From Paludibacteraceae bacterium (GTDB taxonomy: Bacteria; Bacteroidota; Bacteroidia; Bacteroidales; Paludibacteraceae), in assembly GCA_017962085.1 (NCBI GenBank), contig JAGCWA010000042.1, positions 1 to 64,000 on the forward strand: a stretch of 64,000 bases of DNA, written 5' to 3'. How positions within the stretch are numbered: position 1 is the stretch's first letter; each line of letters opens with the position of its first letter. Positions 7,700-16,105 of this stretch are shown here, one piece after another. Under the pieces are notes generated by a model, which saw nothing but the letters and a program-made list of their open reading frames with translations, did no database searches and was not told where the DNA came from. The position numbers and the translations under genes are program-made.

Positions 7700-9073
7700 T
7701 CATCTTATCCTCAGCCTCTGGCCTGCGCGTATTCTGTCGGACTTCAGATTGTTCCACTGCTTCAACTTAGCGACGGAAACCTTTCTGCGTTTTGCGATGG
7801 AGGAGAGGGAGTCACCCTTCTTCACGACGTAGACACCCTTGCCGATGGCTCCGCCCCTCATGCCTCTGTAGTAAGGGTCTGCCTTTGCGGGGAGCACCAC
7901 CGCTCTGTTCAAGGCGAACGAGTCTGCTTTGTAGGCGATGATGGAGTCCTTCTGGTCGATGAAGCTGCTTATGCTTTTCTGCGGGAGGCACAGCGTGTAT
8001 ACCTCTCCGTTACCAGGGATGATGTCCTTTCTGTATTGCGGGTTGAGGCTTCGAAGAAGTTTGATGTCTATCTTCATCACCTCCGCTATTTGTCCCAAGT
8101 GAACCCTTTCGCTCAGCCTGATCGTGTCGCACAGCACCGGCATCTGCATCTTCGCCGGACAGATGTTGTGCTCCTTGTAGTAGGTCATGGCGTAGGTGGC
8201 GGCGATGAAGGCCGGCACGTATCCTCTGGTCTCCAATGGCAGGTAAGGGTAGATGGCCCAATAGTCTTTCTTGCCGTTCGCCCGTTTGATGGCTTTGTTC
8301 ACGTTGCCCGGACCGCAGTTGTAGGCGGCGATTACGAGCGACCAATCTCCATAGATTTTGTAGAGGTCTCCGAGGAAGCGTACTGCCGCATGAGTGGCCT
8401 TGATAGGGTCACGTCTCTCGTCCACCAAGCTATTGCCCTCCAATCCGTACAATTTGCCTGTTCCGTACATGAATTGCCAGAGACCGGAAGCGCCCGCGCG
8501 GGAGAATGCCAGCGGGTTGAGCGCCGACTCGATGACCGGCAAGTATTTCAGCTCGAGAGGAAGCTTGGCTGCCTCCAGCTCCTGTTCGAAGATCGGGAAG
8601 TAGTATTCGCCGATGCCCAGCATGTTCTCCACCTGCTTGCGGCGTTTCAGCACGTATAGTTCGATGTGTTTCTTTACGATAGGGTTATAGGCGAGCTCCA
8701 TGATGGCTGGAATCTTCTGCAGTCTGGCGATGTAGACCTCGTCGCTGCAACCCACTCCTATGCTGTCCGACACGCATTTACGCCTTTTAGGCGTCACGAT
8801 GACGGATTTGTAGTACTCGTTCAACAGACTGTCCATCTTATTGTCGAAACCTACCGGGAGGTCGTTGAACACCTTGATCGTATCCCCTTTTGCGTTCGCT
8901 GACTCCACCGAGTCGATGAAGGCCAAGTCCGCTTGCTCTTCCTGTTCCTCGATTTCCTCTTCTTGGGCGATGGTCTCACTTTCACTCGCCTCGGCTTCGT
9001 TCTCTTCGTCTTGTGCCATTACATTGGCGCTTGCCACGACCAACGCAATGATTGTCCATAAATGCTTTAACAT
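7700..9073 (-). CDS. Membrane-bound lytic murein transglycosylase D-like, with LysM
   Basis: Protein of 457 residues. A signal peptide (about 1-20, ending VMAQ) is followed by an acidic low-complexity segment, then an SLT-type lytic transglycosylase domain (about residues 150-300) with the catalytic Glu in PVIESALNP and the motifs GASGLWQFM and AAYNCGPGNV. A single C-terminal LysM domain (about 413-457: YVVKKGDSLSSIAK...RIRAGQRLRIR) binds peptidoglycan. It cleaves glycan strands in the periplasm. It is last in the parA-parB-DUF5683 cluster, 12 bases after the DUF5683 gene. Family MltD is clear; the exact cellular role is not. Confidence 0.92.
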   Translation of the reverse strand: MLKHLWTIIALVVASANVMAQDEENEAEASESETIAQEEEIEEQEEQADLAFIDSVESANAKGDTIKVFNDLPVGFDNKMDSLLNEYYKSVIVTPKRRKCVSDSIGVGCSDEVYIARLQKIPAIMELAYNPIVKKHIELYVLKRRKQVENMLGIGEYYFPIFEQELEAAKLPLELKYLPVIESALNPLAFSRAGASGLWQFMYGTGKLYGLEGNSLVDERRDPIKATHAAVRFLGDLYKIYGDWSLVIAAYNCGPGNVNKAIKRANGKKDYWAIYPYLPLETRGYVPAFIAATYAMTYYKEHNICPAKMQMPVLCDTIRLSERVHLGQIAEVMKIDIKLLRSLNPQYRKDIIPGNGEVYTLCLPQKSISSFIDQKDSIIAYKADSFALNRAVVLPAKADPYYRGMRGGAIGKGVYVVKKGDSLSSIAKRRKVSVAKLKQWNNLKSDRIRAGQRLRIR

Positions 9074-9085
9074 TATTTCTTTTCC

Positions 9086-9820
9086 TTAAAAAGTGAAGTT
9101 ACAGCGGAACCCGAATGACCTGCTCTTGTTCATGTAGTCCGTACCGTAACTGTTTATGATTGGCTCCACACGGAGCGATAAGTCGTCTGAAACAGTGAAG
9201 TCGTAGAGGTGCGCGTCCACAAACGCGTCCACTGCGCTCACCATGTAGAGCATTACCACGGCGAATACGCTCATGTCCCTTGTGCGTCGATAGCTGTTCA
9301 TCTTGTTCCTTAATGTGTTGGGCAACCATGACTGGGAGCCGTCATAAGAAGGGAACAAACTCATGTAGCTTTTCGTGTTGGGGTCGCTGTCTATGATGTC
9401 GTGGTAAGCGTTTCTGTAATCGTTGTACATGCGTCCGTTCCATGTTATCAGGTAGGTGCATGTCAGTACGCCCCCATAGATGATAGGGAGTTTCCAGTAA
9501 CTACGGTTGTAGATCTGACCTAAGCCTGGGCAGACGATGGAGTACCACGTGGCTCGTCTTGGGTCTGGTGTGAATGCGCTTTCCGCAGCCTTGGCCTTCT
9601 TCGCCTTTTTAGGGGTCTTGACCACCTCCGCTGTTTGATTGGGTTCTTCCGTTTCTTGTGGCAACGACTCTATGACGGTTGTGTCAGCCGTTGCAGTCAC
9701 GATGGTGTCTCCTTGGATGGTTGCGGAAACGATAGAGTCCGCTCTCTCCTCTCCATAGGAGGATATTGCCATGGAGAACATTGCGAATAGCGAAACAAAT
9801 ATGGTGACAATCTTTTTCAA
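9086..9820 (-). CDS. DUF5683 domain membrane protein
   Basis: Protein of 244 residues with an N-terminal signal/anchor segment, a Thr/Ala/Lys-rich linker (to about residue 85) and a DUF5683 core beginning RRATWYSIVCPGLGQIYNRSYWKLPIIYGG. That core has short hydrophobic segments and a glycine motif resembling small membrane domains, and further hydrophobic stretches include VFAVVMLYMVSAVDAFVDAHL. The function of the family is not known. The position between parB and a peptidoglycan lyase is, to my knowledge, conserved in Bacteroidales, which hints at a role in the envelope or cell cycle. Confidence 0.85.
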   Translation of the reverse strand: MKKIVTIFVSLFAMFSMAISSYGEERADSIVSATIQGDTIVTATADTTVIESLPQETEEPNQTAEVVKTPKKAKKAKAAESAFTPDPRRATWYSIVCPGLGQIYNRSYWKLPIIYGGVLTCTYLITWNGRMYNDYRNAYHDIIDSDPNTKSYMSLFPSYDGSQSWLPNTLRNKMNSYRRTRDMSVFAVVMLYMVSAVDAFVDAHLYDFTVSDDLSLRVEPIINSYGTDYMNKSRSFGFRCNFTF

Positions 9821-9835
9821 CCGTTCAGTCTATCT

Positions 9836-10732
9836 CTAGTTCTTAATGGAATCAAATATGTTCATGATTTTCAGCAGGTCGTCGTCGCTGTTGAATTGTA
9901 TCGTGATCTTTCCCTTCCCCTTTTTGTCGCAGGTCATGCTGACAGGGGTGTTGAACAAACCGTTCAGTCTATCCTTCAGGGCAGCGTAATCTTCTGGAAG
10001 GTCCTTCTTTGGCGACTCTTTCTTCTCCGGACTTGCTGTTTTTCCCTCCTTGATGCTCTTCGCCAATTCCTCCACCTTGCGGACAGACAATCCTTCGGAG
10101 ATGATTTGGTTATATACGCTCAGTTGGGCGACTGGATCCTCGATGGCCATTAGCGCGCGGGCGTGACCCATGTCTATTTTCTTGTCCTTCACCGCCATCT
10201 GTATTTCGGCAGGGAGTCTGAGTAGTCTGAGGTAATTGGCGACCGTGGCGCGTTTCTTGCCCACACGTTCGCTCAGTTGGTCTTGCGTGTAGTCGCATTT
10301 GTCCATCAGGTTCTGATAGGCAAGGGCTTCTTCGATAGCGTTCAGGTCCTCTCGCTGGATGTTTTCGATGAGGGCCATCTCCATCTGCTGTGACTCGTTC
10401 ACCTCCCTGATGTAGGCTGGGATGCTTTCCAATCCGGCGATTTGGGACGCCCTATAACGGCGCTCTCCCGCCACAATCTGGTATTTCCCGTCCGCCAGCT
10501 TGCGCAGGGTGATGGGTTGTACCACACCGATCTGCTTGATGGAATCCGCCAACTCGTTGAGCGCTTCCTCGTCGAAGACACGTCGTGGCTGGTCCGGATT
10601 AGCCTCAATCTCTGATATTTTCACATCGTTGATGGACGATGCGCCAGCGACGCTCTGCTTCTCGTCGTCGTCAGTCGGAATCATCGAATTGATTCCCCTG
10701 CTTAGGTTCAAACCTCCGAATTTCTTAGCCAT
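9836..10732 (-). CDS. parB: Chromosome partitioning protein ParB
   Basis: ParB/Spo0J (298 residues) is a CTP-dependent clamp that loads at parS sites and works with ParA in origin segregation. Visible parts: an N-terminal ParB/Srx domain with QPRRVFDEEALNELADSI and the CTP-binding GERRYRASQIAG, the ALIENIQREDLNAIEEA segment, a helix-turn-helix region (LSERVGKKRATVANYLRLLRLP) and a C-terminal dimerisation tail after a Lys/Pro-rich linker. It starts 11 bases after parA. No convincing parS palindrome was found in this window. Confidence 0.96.
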   Translation of the reverse strand: MAKKFGGLNLSRGINSMIPTDDDEKQSVAGASSINDVKISEIEANPDQPRRVFDEEALNELADSIKQIGVVQPITLRKLADGKYQIVAGERRYRASQIAGLESIPAYIREVNESQQMEMALIENIQREDLNAIEEALAYQNLMDKCDYTQDQLSERVGKKRATVANYLRLLRLPAEIQMAVKDKKIDMGHARALMAIEDPVAQLSVYNQIISEGLSVRKVEELAKSIKEGKTASPEKKESPKKDLPEDYAALKDRLNGLFNTPVSMTCDKKGKGKITIQFNSDDDLLKIMNIFDSIKN

Positions 10733-10743
10733 CTCTTTATGTC

Positions 10744-11529
10744 TTATGCTTCTACTTTAACATCTTTTGAACATCTTACTAACAATTCGTTAGCCAGACT
10801 CATGTAATTGACCGCACCCCTGGAGTCCGCATCGTAGGTGATGACCGGCTTTCCGTAGCTTGGTGCCTCGCCCAAACGGACGTTCCTTTGTATGATCGTG
10901 TCGAAGACCATGTCCTTGAAGTTCTTACGCACATCGTCCACCACCATTCTGTTGAGCGCGGTGCGGGCGTCGTACATCGTCAGCAGGAAGCCCTCGATCT
11001 CCAGGCCTGGGTTCAGTTTGCTTTTTACCAATTTGATGGTGGCGAGCAACTTGGCGATTCCTTCCAAAGCGAAATATTCGCACTGCACTGGTATGATGAT
11101 GGAGTCTGCCGCTGTCAGGGAGTTGATCGTGATCAGTCCCAAGGACGGACAGCAGTCGATGAAGATGAAGTCGTAGTCGTTCCTCAACTTCTCCAACATC
11201 GCCTTCATGTATTTCTCGCGGTCCTCGAGGTTGATCATCTCGACCTCGGCACCGACCAAATCCACGTGGGACGGAATGATCTTCAAGTTCTCAAGCTCCG
11301 TGTCGTAAATCGCCTCGTGCGGGTCTATTTCCCCCGAGATGCATTCGTACACGGTCTTCTTCAACTTGCGGACGTCAAGTCCCAAACCCGAAGAGGCATT
11401 GGCTTGCGGATCCGCGTCCACAATCAACACTTTCTTCTCCAACACCGCTAACGATGCTGCTAAGTTGACGGCTGTCGTGGTTTTACCTACGCCACCTTTC
11501 TGATTTGCGATTGCTATGATCTTTCCCAT
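10744..11529 (-). CDS. parA: Chromosome partitioning ATPase ParA (Soj)
   Basis: ParA/Soj (261 residues) is a Walker-type ATPase forming nucleoid-bound gradients that move ParB-parS complexes. The deviant Walker A motif KGGVGKTT begins at residue 10, [14 protein letters not shown] follows, and the Walker B-like [18 protein letters not shown] is near residue 115. It heads the par cluster; the 161-base gap to uvrA (11530-11690) is AT-rich, and I saw no convincing promoter box in it. Length and motifs are normal for a chromosomal Soj. Confidence 0.96.
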   Translation of the reverse strand: MGKIIAIANQKGGVGKTTTAVNLAASLAVLEKKVLIVDADPQANASSGLGLDVRKLKKTVYECISGEIDPHEAIYDTELENLKIIPSHVDLVGAEVEMINLEDREKYMKAMLEKLRNDYDFIFIDCCPSLGLITINSLTAADSIIIPVQCEYFALEGIAKLLATIKLVKSKLNPGLEIEGFLLTMYDARTALNRMVVDDVRKNFKDMVFDTIIQRNVRLGEAPSYGKPVITYDADSRGAVNYMSLANELLVRCSKDVKVEA

Positions 11530-11690
11530 ACGAACTCCTACTTTTGTTCTACGCGAATATAAATATTTTTTTTCATACCCTCTTTCGTTTGCTCCCCTCG
11601 GTGGTTAAAAAGGATTAACACGTTTTCAACAATGGGAATGAATATTTATCAATTTAATTTTATAACTTATTATGAATGAATAATTTGCGA

Positions 11691-14528
11691 TTAAGCCTGC
11701 AATTCTTTGCTTAAATAGAGGCCCGTCGCGCTTTTCGGGTTCTGTGCTACCTCCTCAGGCGTGCCGGTGGCCATGATCTCCCCACCGCCTCGTCCGCCTT
11801 CTGGTCCCATGTCGATGACGTAGTCCGCCGACTTGATGATGTCCATGTTGTGCTCGATGACGATGATGGAATTGCCTCTGTCCACCAGTTTGTTCATCAC
11901 ATCCAACAATATCCTTATATCCTCGAAGTGGAGTCCTGTTGTAGGCTCGTCGAGGATGTAAAGCGTGCTGCCGGTCTCCTTCCTCATCAACTCGGTGGCG
12001 AGCTTGATGCGCTGGCTCTCACCGCCTGAGAGTGTGGTGGAGGGTTGTCCTAAGCGGATATATCCTAATCCGATCTCCTGTAACGTCTTGACTTTATGGT
12101 AGATGGATGGTATGTTTTCGAAGAATTCGACGGCCATGTTGATGGTCATGTCCAGTACGTCCGCGATGGATTTTCCCTTGAAACGTACCTCCAACGTCTC
12201 TCTGTTGTACCGCTTGCCTTGGCAGGTCTCGCATGGCACGAGCACGTCGGGCAGGAAGTTCATCTCGATGGTCCTGAATCCGTTTCCTCCGCAGGTTTCG
12301 CACCTTCCTCCCTTCACGTTGAAGGAGAAGCGCCCTGGCTTGTATCCCCTGATCTTCGACTCCGGCAGGGTCACGAAGAGCTCTCGTATCTCTCCGAACA
12401 GTCCGGTGTAGGTGGCCGGGTTGGACCTTGGCGTGCGTCCGATAGGGGTCTGGTCCACGTTGATGACCTTGTCTATGTTCTCCAATCCCTCGATCCTGTC
12501 GTATGGCAATGGGTCTTGCAGGGAGTTGTAGAAGTGCTGGCTGAGGATGGGCTGGAGTGTGTCGTTGATGAGCGAGGATTTGCCGCTGCCCGACACGCCT
12601 GATACGCAGACCAACTTGCCCAATGGTATCTCCACATCCACGTTCTTCAGGTTGTTTCCTCTCGCTCCGTAAAGACGGATGCTCTTGCCTGTTCCCTCCC
12701 GCTTTTCCGGCCTCACCTCTATCCTGCGTTTGCCGTTGAGGTACTCGGCCGTCATGGTGTTGGTTTTCAGCATCTCCTTCGGGGTGCCTTCGAAGACGAC
12801 GTTTCCACCCTTGCGGCCCGCTAAAGGTCCCATGTCCACGATATAGTCTGACTCCAACATCATGTCTTTGTCATGCTCCACGACGATGATGGAGTTGCCG
12901 ATGTCGCGCAACCGTTTCAGGGAGTTGATGAGGCGTGTGTTGTCCCGCTGGTGGAGTCCGATGCTGGGCTCGTCGAGGATGTAGAGCACGTTGACGAGTT
13001 GCGAACCGATTTGGGTCGCCAGCCTGATGCGTTGGCTCTCACCGCCTGATAGGGTGGCGGTGGCGCGGTTGAGGGAGAGGTAGTCCAGCCCGACGTCGAT
13101 GAGGAACTGTAGCCTCGTCTGGATCTCCTTGAGGATCTCCGTGGCGATGGTGCGTTGTTTCTCTTCCAGCTCCTCGCCCACGTTTTGGGTCCACTCTTGT
13201 AGCTCGGCGATGTCCATGTTGGCGAGTTGGTCGATGCTTTTCCCTGCGATCTTGTAATTTCTCGCCTCTTGGTTGATTCGGCTGCCACCGCACTCCGGGC
13301 AGACGATCGTCTTGCTGAATTGCTCCGCCCATTTCTGTGAGGTGGCGGAGGTGTCGCCCTCCCGTTGCATCTCGATGTAGCGGATGACACCCTCGAAGCT
13401 GTAGGTGCAGTGCGACTCGCCCAACGAACTGTTCTTCACGCAGATGCGCTCGTCCGTTCCGTTGAGGATAGCGTTCAGCGCCTCTTCCGGTATGGTCTCT
13501 ATCGGGTCCTTCAGGGAGAATTCGTACTTCTCGGCGATGGCCTCCAACATCCAGAAGAAGAGTGATTTTTTATATTTTCCTAACGGGGATATACCTCCGT
13601 TGTAGATGCTTTGCCGTTTGTCGGGTATGATTTTGTCCAGGTCTATTTCATTGACGTATCCCAGACCCTTGCACTTGTCGCAGGCTCCGTGGGGCGAGTT
13701 GAACGAGAAGTTGTGCGGGGCGGGTTCCGCATAGGATATGCCCGAGGTGGGACACATGAGGTGTCGACTGAAGTGGCGGCTGCTGCCGTCGCTTTTCTTC
13801 ACCACGATGAGTGTTCCGTTCCCTTGCTTCATGGCGATTCGCACCGAATCTTTGATGCGTTTCTCGTTCTTGTCGGTGATGACCAGCTTGTCGATAACCA
13901 CCTCGATGGTGTGGTTCTTGTAGCGGTCCAGCTTCATGCCGTGGGTGATCTCCCTCATCTCGCCGTCCACCCGCACGTTCAGGTAACCCTTCTTGCGGGT
14001 CTGCTCGAACAGCTCTTTGTAGTGTCCTTTTCGGGAGTTGATGAGCGGGGCGAGGATCAGTACGGCCTCGTCCTTGTATTCCGTGTGGATAAGGTCGAGG
14101 ATCTGCTCTTCGGTATGCTTCACCATCTTCTCTCCTGTCACGTAGGAGTAGGCTATGCCTGCCCTTGCGAAGAGGAGACGGAGAAAATCGTATATTTCGG
14201 TGGTTGTGCCCACAGTGGAGCGTGGGTTCTTGTTGGTTGTCTTCTGCTCGATGGAGATGACGGGGCTGAGTCCGGTGATCTTGTCCACGTCAGGGCGTTC
14301 GATGTTGCCGAGGAAGTTCCTCGCATAGGAGGAGAAGGTCTCGATGTAGCGCCGCTGTCCCTCCGCATAGATGGTGTCGAACGCCAACGAGGACTTCCCG
14401 CTTCCGCTCAGTCCTGTTATCACTGTCAGTTTGTCCCGGGGGATGCTCACGTCGATGTTTTTCAGGTTGTGTACCCTTGCGCCGTAAACTTCAATCCATC
14501 CGGTTGCTTGTCCTTTTTTGCTCTCCAC
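11691..14528 (-). CDS. uvrA: Excinuclease ABC subunit A
   Basis: UvrA (945 residues) is the dimeric ABC ATPase that detects DNA damage and loads UvrB in nucleotide excision repair. Two ATPase heads are visible: Walker A motifs GLSGSGKSS (near residue 41) and GVSGSGKSS (near 645), and signature motifs [12 protein letters not shown] and [12 protein letters not shown]. Zinc-binding Cys pairs occur at CDKCKGLGY and at CETCGGNGF...[10 protein letters not shown]. The UvrB-interaction region between residues 120 and 250 is present, so this is a full-length housekeeping UvrA, not the shorter drug-resistance paralogue. Confidence 0.97.
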   Translation of the reverse strand: MESKKGQATGWIEVYGARVHNLKNIDVSIPRDKLTVITGLSGSGKSSLAFDTIYAEGQRRYIETFSSYARNFLGNIERPDVDKITGLSPVISIEQKTTNKNPRSTVGTTTEIYDFLRLLFARAGIAYSYVTGEKMVKHTEEQILDLIHTEYKDEAVLILAPLINSRKGHYKELFEQTRKKGYLNVRVDGEMREITHGMKLDRYKNHTIEVVIDKLVITDKNEKRIKDSVRIAMKQGNGTLIVVKKSDGSSRHFSRHLMCPTSGISYAEPAPHNFSFNSPHGACDKCKGLGYVNEIDLDKIIPDKRQSIYNGGISPLGKYKKSLFFWMLEAIAEKYEFSLKDPIETIPEEALNAILNGTDERICVKNSSLGESHCTYSFEGVIRYIEMQREGDTSATSQKWAEQFSKTIVCPECGGSRINQEARNYKIAGKSIDQLANMDIAELQEWTQNVGEELEEKQRTIATEILKEIQTRLQFLIDVGLDYLSLNRATATLSGGESQRIRLATQIGSQLVNVLYILDEPSIGLHQRDNTRLINSLKRLRDIGNSIIVVEHDKDMMLESDYIVDMGPLAGRKGGNVVFEGTPKEMLKTNTMTAEYLNGKRRIEVRPEKREGTGKSIRLYGARGNNLKNVDVEIPLGKLVCVSGVSGSGKSSLINDTLQPILSQHFYNSLQDPLPYDRIEGLENIDKVINVDQTPIGRTPRSNPATYTGLFGEIRELFVTLPESKIRGYKPGRFSFNVKGGRCETCGGNGFRTIEMNFLPDVLVPCETCQGKRYNRETLEVRFKGKSIADVLDMTINMAVEFFENIPSIYHKVKTLQEIGLGYIRLGQPSTTLSGGESQRIKLATELMRKETGSTLYILDEPTTGLHFEDIRILLDVMNKLVDRGNSIIVIEHNMDIIKSADYVIDMGPEGGRGGGEIMATGTPEEVAQNPKSATGLYLSKELQA

Positions 14529-14652
14529 TTCGATACGCCTTTTCTGATTCTGGCGCGAATTTAGTTATTTTTGGTTTACAAGTAGATTGGAGGCTCAATA
14601 ATATATTTCGTTGGGTACGGCAGTCCGCTTTCCAGCGTTGGACAGAATACGA

Positions 14653-14691
14653 TATTTCCTATTTGACTATTTCCGATTTACTATTTATTGG
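14653..14691. repeat. Degenerate heptamer repeat (ATTTNCT-like)
   Basis: Units ATTTCCT, ATTTGACT, ATTTCCG, ATTTACT and ATTTATT follow one another in the spacer between uvrA and the propeller lipoprotein gene. The array resembles the one at 7644. The rest of the 14529-14744 spacer shows no gene. Confidence 0.55.
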
Positions 14692-14744
14692 TCATAAAGG
14701 GAAGAGCCGTGTTCGTTGGAAAGGTTGAAGGGTAGGGTGGATAC

Positions 14745-14777
14745 AAAAAAAGAGTGCGGAAGTACCACACTCTTTTT
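14745..14777 (-). terminator. Terminator after the propeller lipoprotein gene
   Basis: Inverted repeat AAAAAGAGTG (14747-14756) / CACTCTTTTT (14768-14777) with extra GG/CC pairs inside and a T-run on the minus strand. It lies just past the stop codon of the gene ending at 14797 and could work in both directions. Confidence 0.8.
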
Positions 14778-14796
14778 GTGTTATGTCCAAAAATTT

Positions 14797-15882
14797 TTAT
14801 TGGAAGAGGAATCGGCAGGCGCCCACTCCGACGGTCTGGTCTGTGCTCTTCGCGTTTCCTTGCGCATCATAGATGAGCAGGGTGCTGTTGGTGATCCAGC
14901 CGTTGATGTTGGCGGTGTAGATGTCTCCGTTTTTCGGGTCAACATTGAATCCGTAGAATCCATCGCCCGAAATAATCTCTTTCTCGCTTTTTGAGGCGAT
15001 GTTGTAGCTACTGATGCCACTCTTCTCGTTTGGCGTGTAAGCGCCTACAATGGTACGGTAGAGGATCTCCGTCTTGTCTGGGTTGGTGCTCAGGTGACCC
15101 TCACCCGCGAAGTTGCTCAACTGTGTGTAGTTGTCGATGGAGTCTTTGCTGAAATTCAGTTGGGAGATACCGCCTGTGGCGTTGTAGGATGCGTCATATC
15201 CTACGAAGGATGCCCAAACGTTATTGTTGTTGTCCTTGATGAAGTGTTTTGCGCTGAGGGCGCCAGGACCTTTCACAACTTTTTCGATGGCCAAAGTGGT
15301 CGGATTGATGACCTTCACTTTGCTGCCTTCTCCCACAACGACTTTGCCGTTCTGAGTGATGATTCCTTCTGGTTGTCCATCCAGTTTGATGAATGTGTCG
15401 ATTTTCGCTGCCGACATGTTTATCTTATAGACGTAACCCTCTTGCTTGTTCCAGTCTGGTACGGAGGTCACGAAGAGCGATCCGTCCGCGATGGTTCCAT
15501 ACCTTGGGGTGACGATGCCCTTGATGGTGAACAATGTCTTGAAATCATTTATGTTTAACACCTCGATTTTGTCTTCATTGTTGCAGATGAGGATGAGTTT
15601 TCCTCTGTCGATGAGTCCTGACTCGATGATGGAGGCGAGGGAGTAGGCGTTGACGTATTTGTACATTTGGTTGGTGATGTTCCCTTTCTCGTCGATGGTG
15701 CTGATGCTTCCGTTCGCTTCACTGTAGTTTCCTTGGTTTAGGATGATGCAGGTGTAGTTGGTTGATGAGCTATTGCTCTCCGTGTTATCCTTCTCGTCGT
15801 CTTTACAACTGTTGAAGTTGATGGCGAATAGGGAGGCGATAACAAATAATCCGAATTGTTTGATTAACTTACTATTTCTCAT
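14797..15882 (-). CDS. DUF5074/YncE-like beta-propeller lipoprotein
   Basis: Protein of 361 residues. A type II signal peptide (lipobox ending NFNSC near residue 26, then KDDEKDNTESN, the acidic linker typical of surface-exported Bacteroidota lipoproteins) is followed by repeats of the kind seen in YncE/DUF5074 seven-bladed propellers: CIILNQGNYSEANGSIS, LILICNNEDKIEVLN, LFVTSVPDW, QPEGIITQNGKVVV, GFNVDPKNGDIYTAN. Relatives in Bacteroides include the BtuG vitamin B12-capture proteins that cap BtuB. Here a BtuB-like receptor lies one gene away, so a role as surface ligand-capture partner is plausible but not shown. It has its own promoter and terminator. Confidence 0.75.
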   Translation of the reverse strand: MRNSKLIKQFGLFVIASLFAINFNSCKDDEKDNTESNSSSTNYTCIILNQGNYSEANGSISTIDEKGNITNQMYKYVNAYSLASIIESGLIDRGKLILICNNEDKIEVLNINDFKTLFTIKGIVTPRYGTIADGSLFVTSVPDWNKQEGYVYKINMSAAKIDTFIKLDGQPEGIITQNGKVVVGEGSKVKVINPTTLAIEKVVKGPGALSAKHFIKDNNNNVWASFVGYDASYNATGGISQLNFSKDSIDNYTQLSNFAGEGHLSTNPDKTEILYRTIVGAYTPNEKSGISSYNIASKSEKEIISGDGFYGFNVDPKNGDIYTANINGWITNSTLLIYDAQGNAKSTDQTVGVGACRFLFQ

Positions 15883-15904
15883 TTTTTTGTGTTTTTTAGT
15901 ATTG

Positions 15905-15935
15905 CAAAATTAATGAATACAATTAGATTCCCAAT
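15905..15935 (-). promoter_or_regulatory. Promoter of the propeller lipoprotein gene
   Basis: Minus-strand ATTG (15935-15932), 19 bases, then TAATTTTG (15912-15905), matching the TTTG-N19-TAnnTTTG pattern. The predicted start site near 15898 gives a leader of about 16 bases. Confidence 0.6.
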
Positions 15936-16021
15936 TTTTTCATCCAATATTATTCCCCGTGTTTTTGTGTGGCATATCCATCTTTTGGATAACCGGTGGA
16001 TTCTTTCGAAGTGAGGGTGCT

Positions 16022-16071
16022 GAAAAAGAATCACCCTTTGCGATGATGATGATTGTACGTCGCAAAGGGTG
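16022..16071 (-). terminator. Terminator after the beta-helix gene
   Basis: An 11-bp perfect stem CACCCTTTGCG (16032-16042) / CGCAAAGGGTG (16061-16071) is followed on the minus strand by ATTCTTTTTC. It lies 35 bases past the stop codon at 16106. Confidence 0.75.
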
Positions 16072-16105
16072 AATGTCTTTATCTGTTTCCGGATGGCGTG
16101 GTGGA

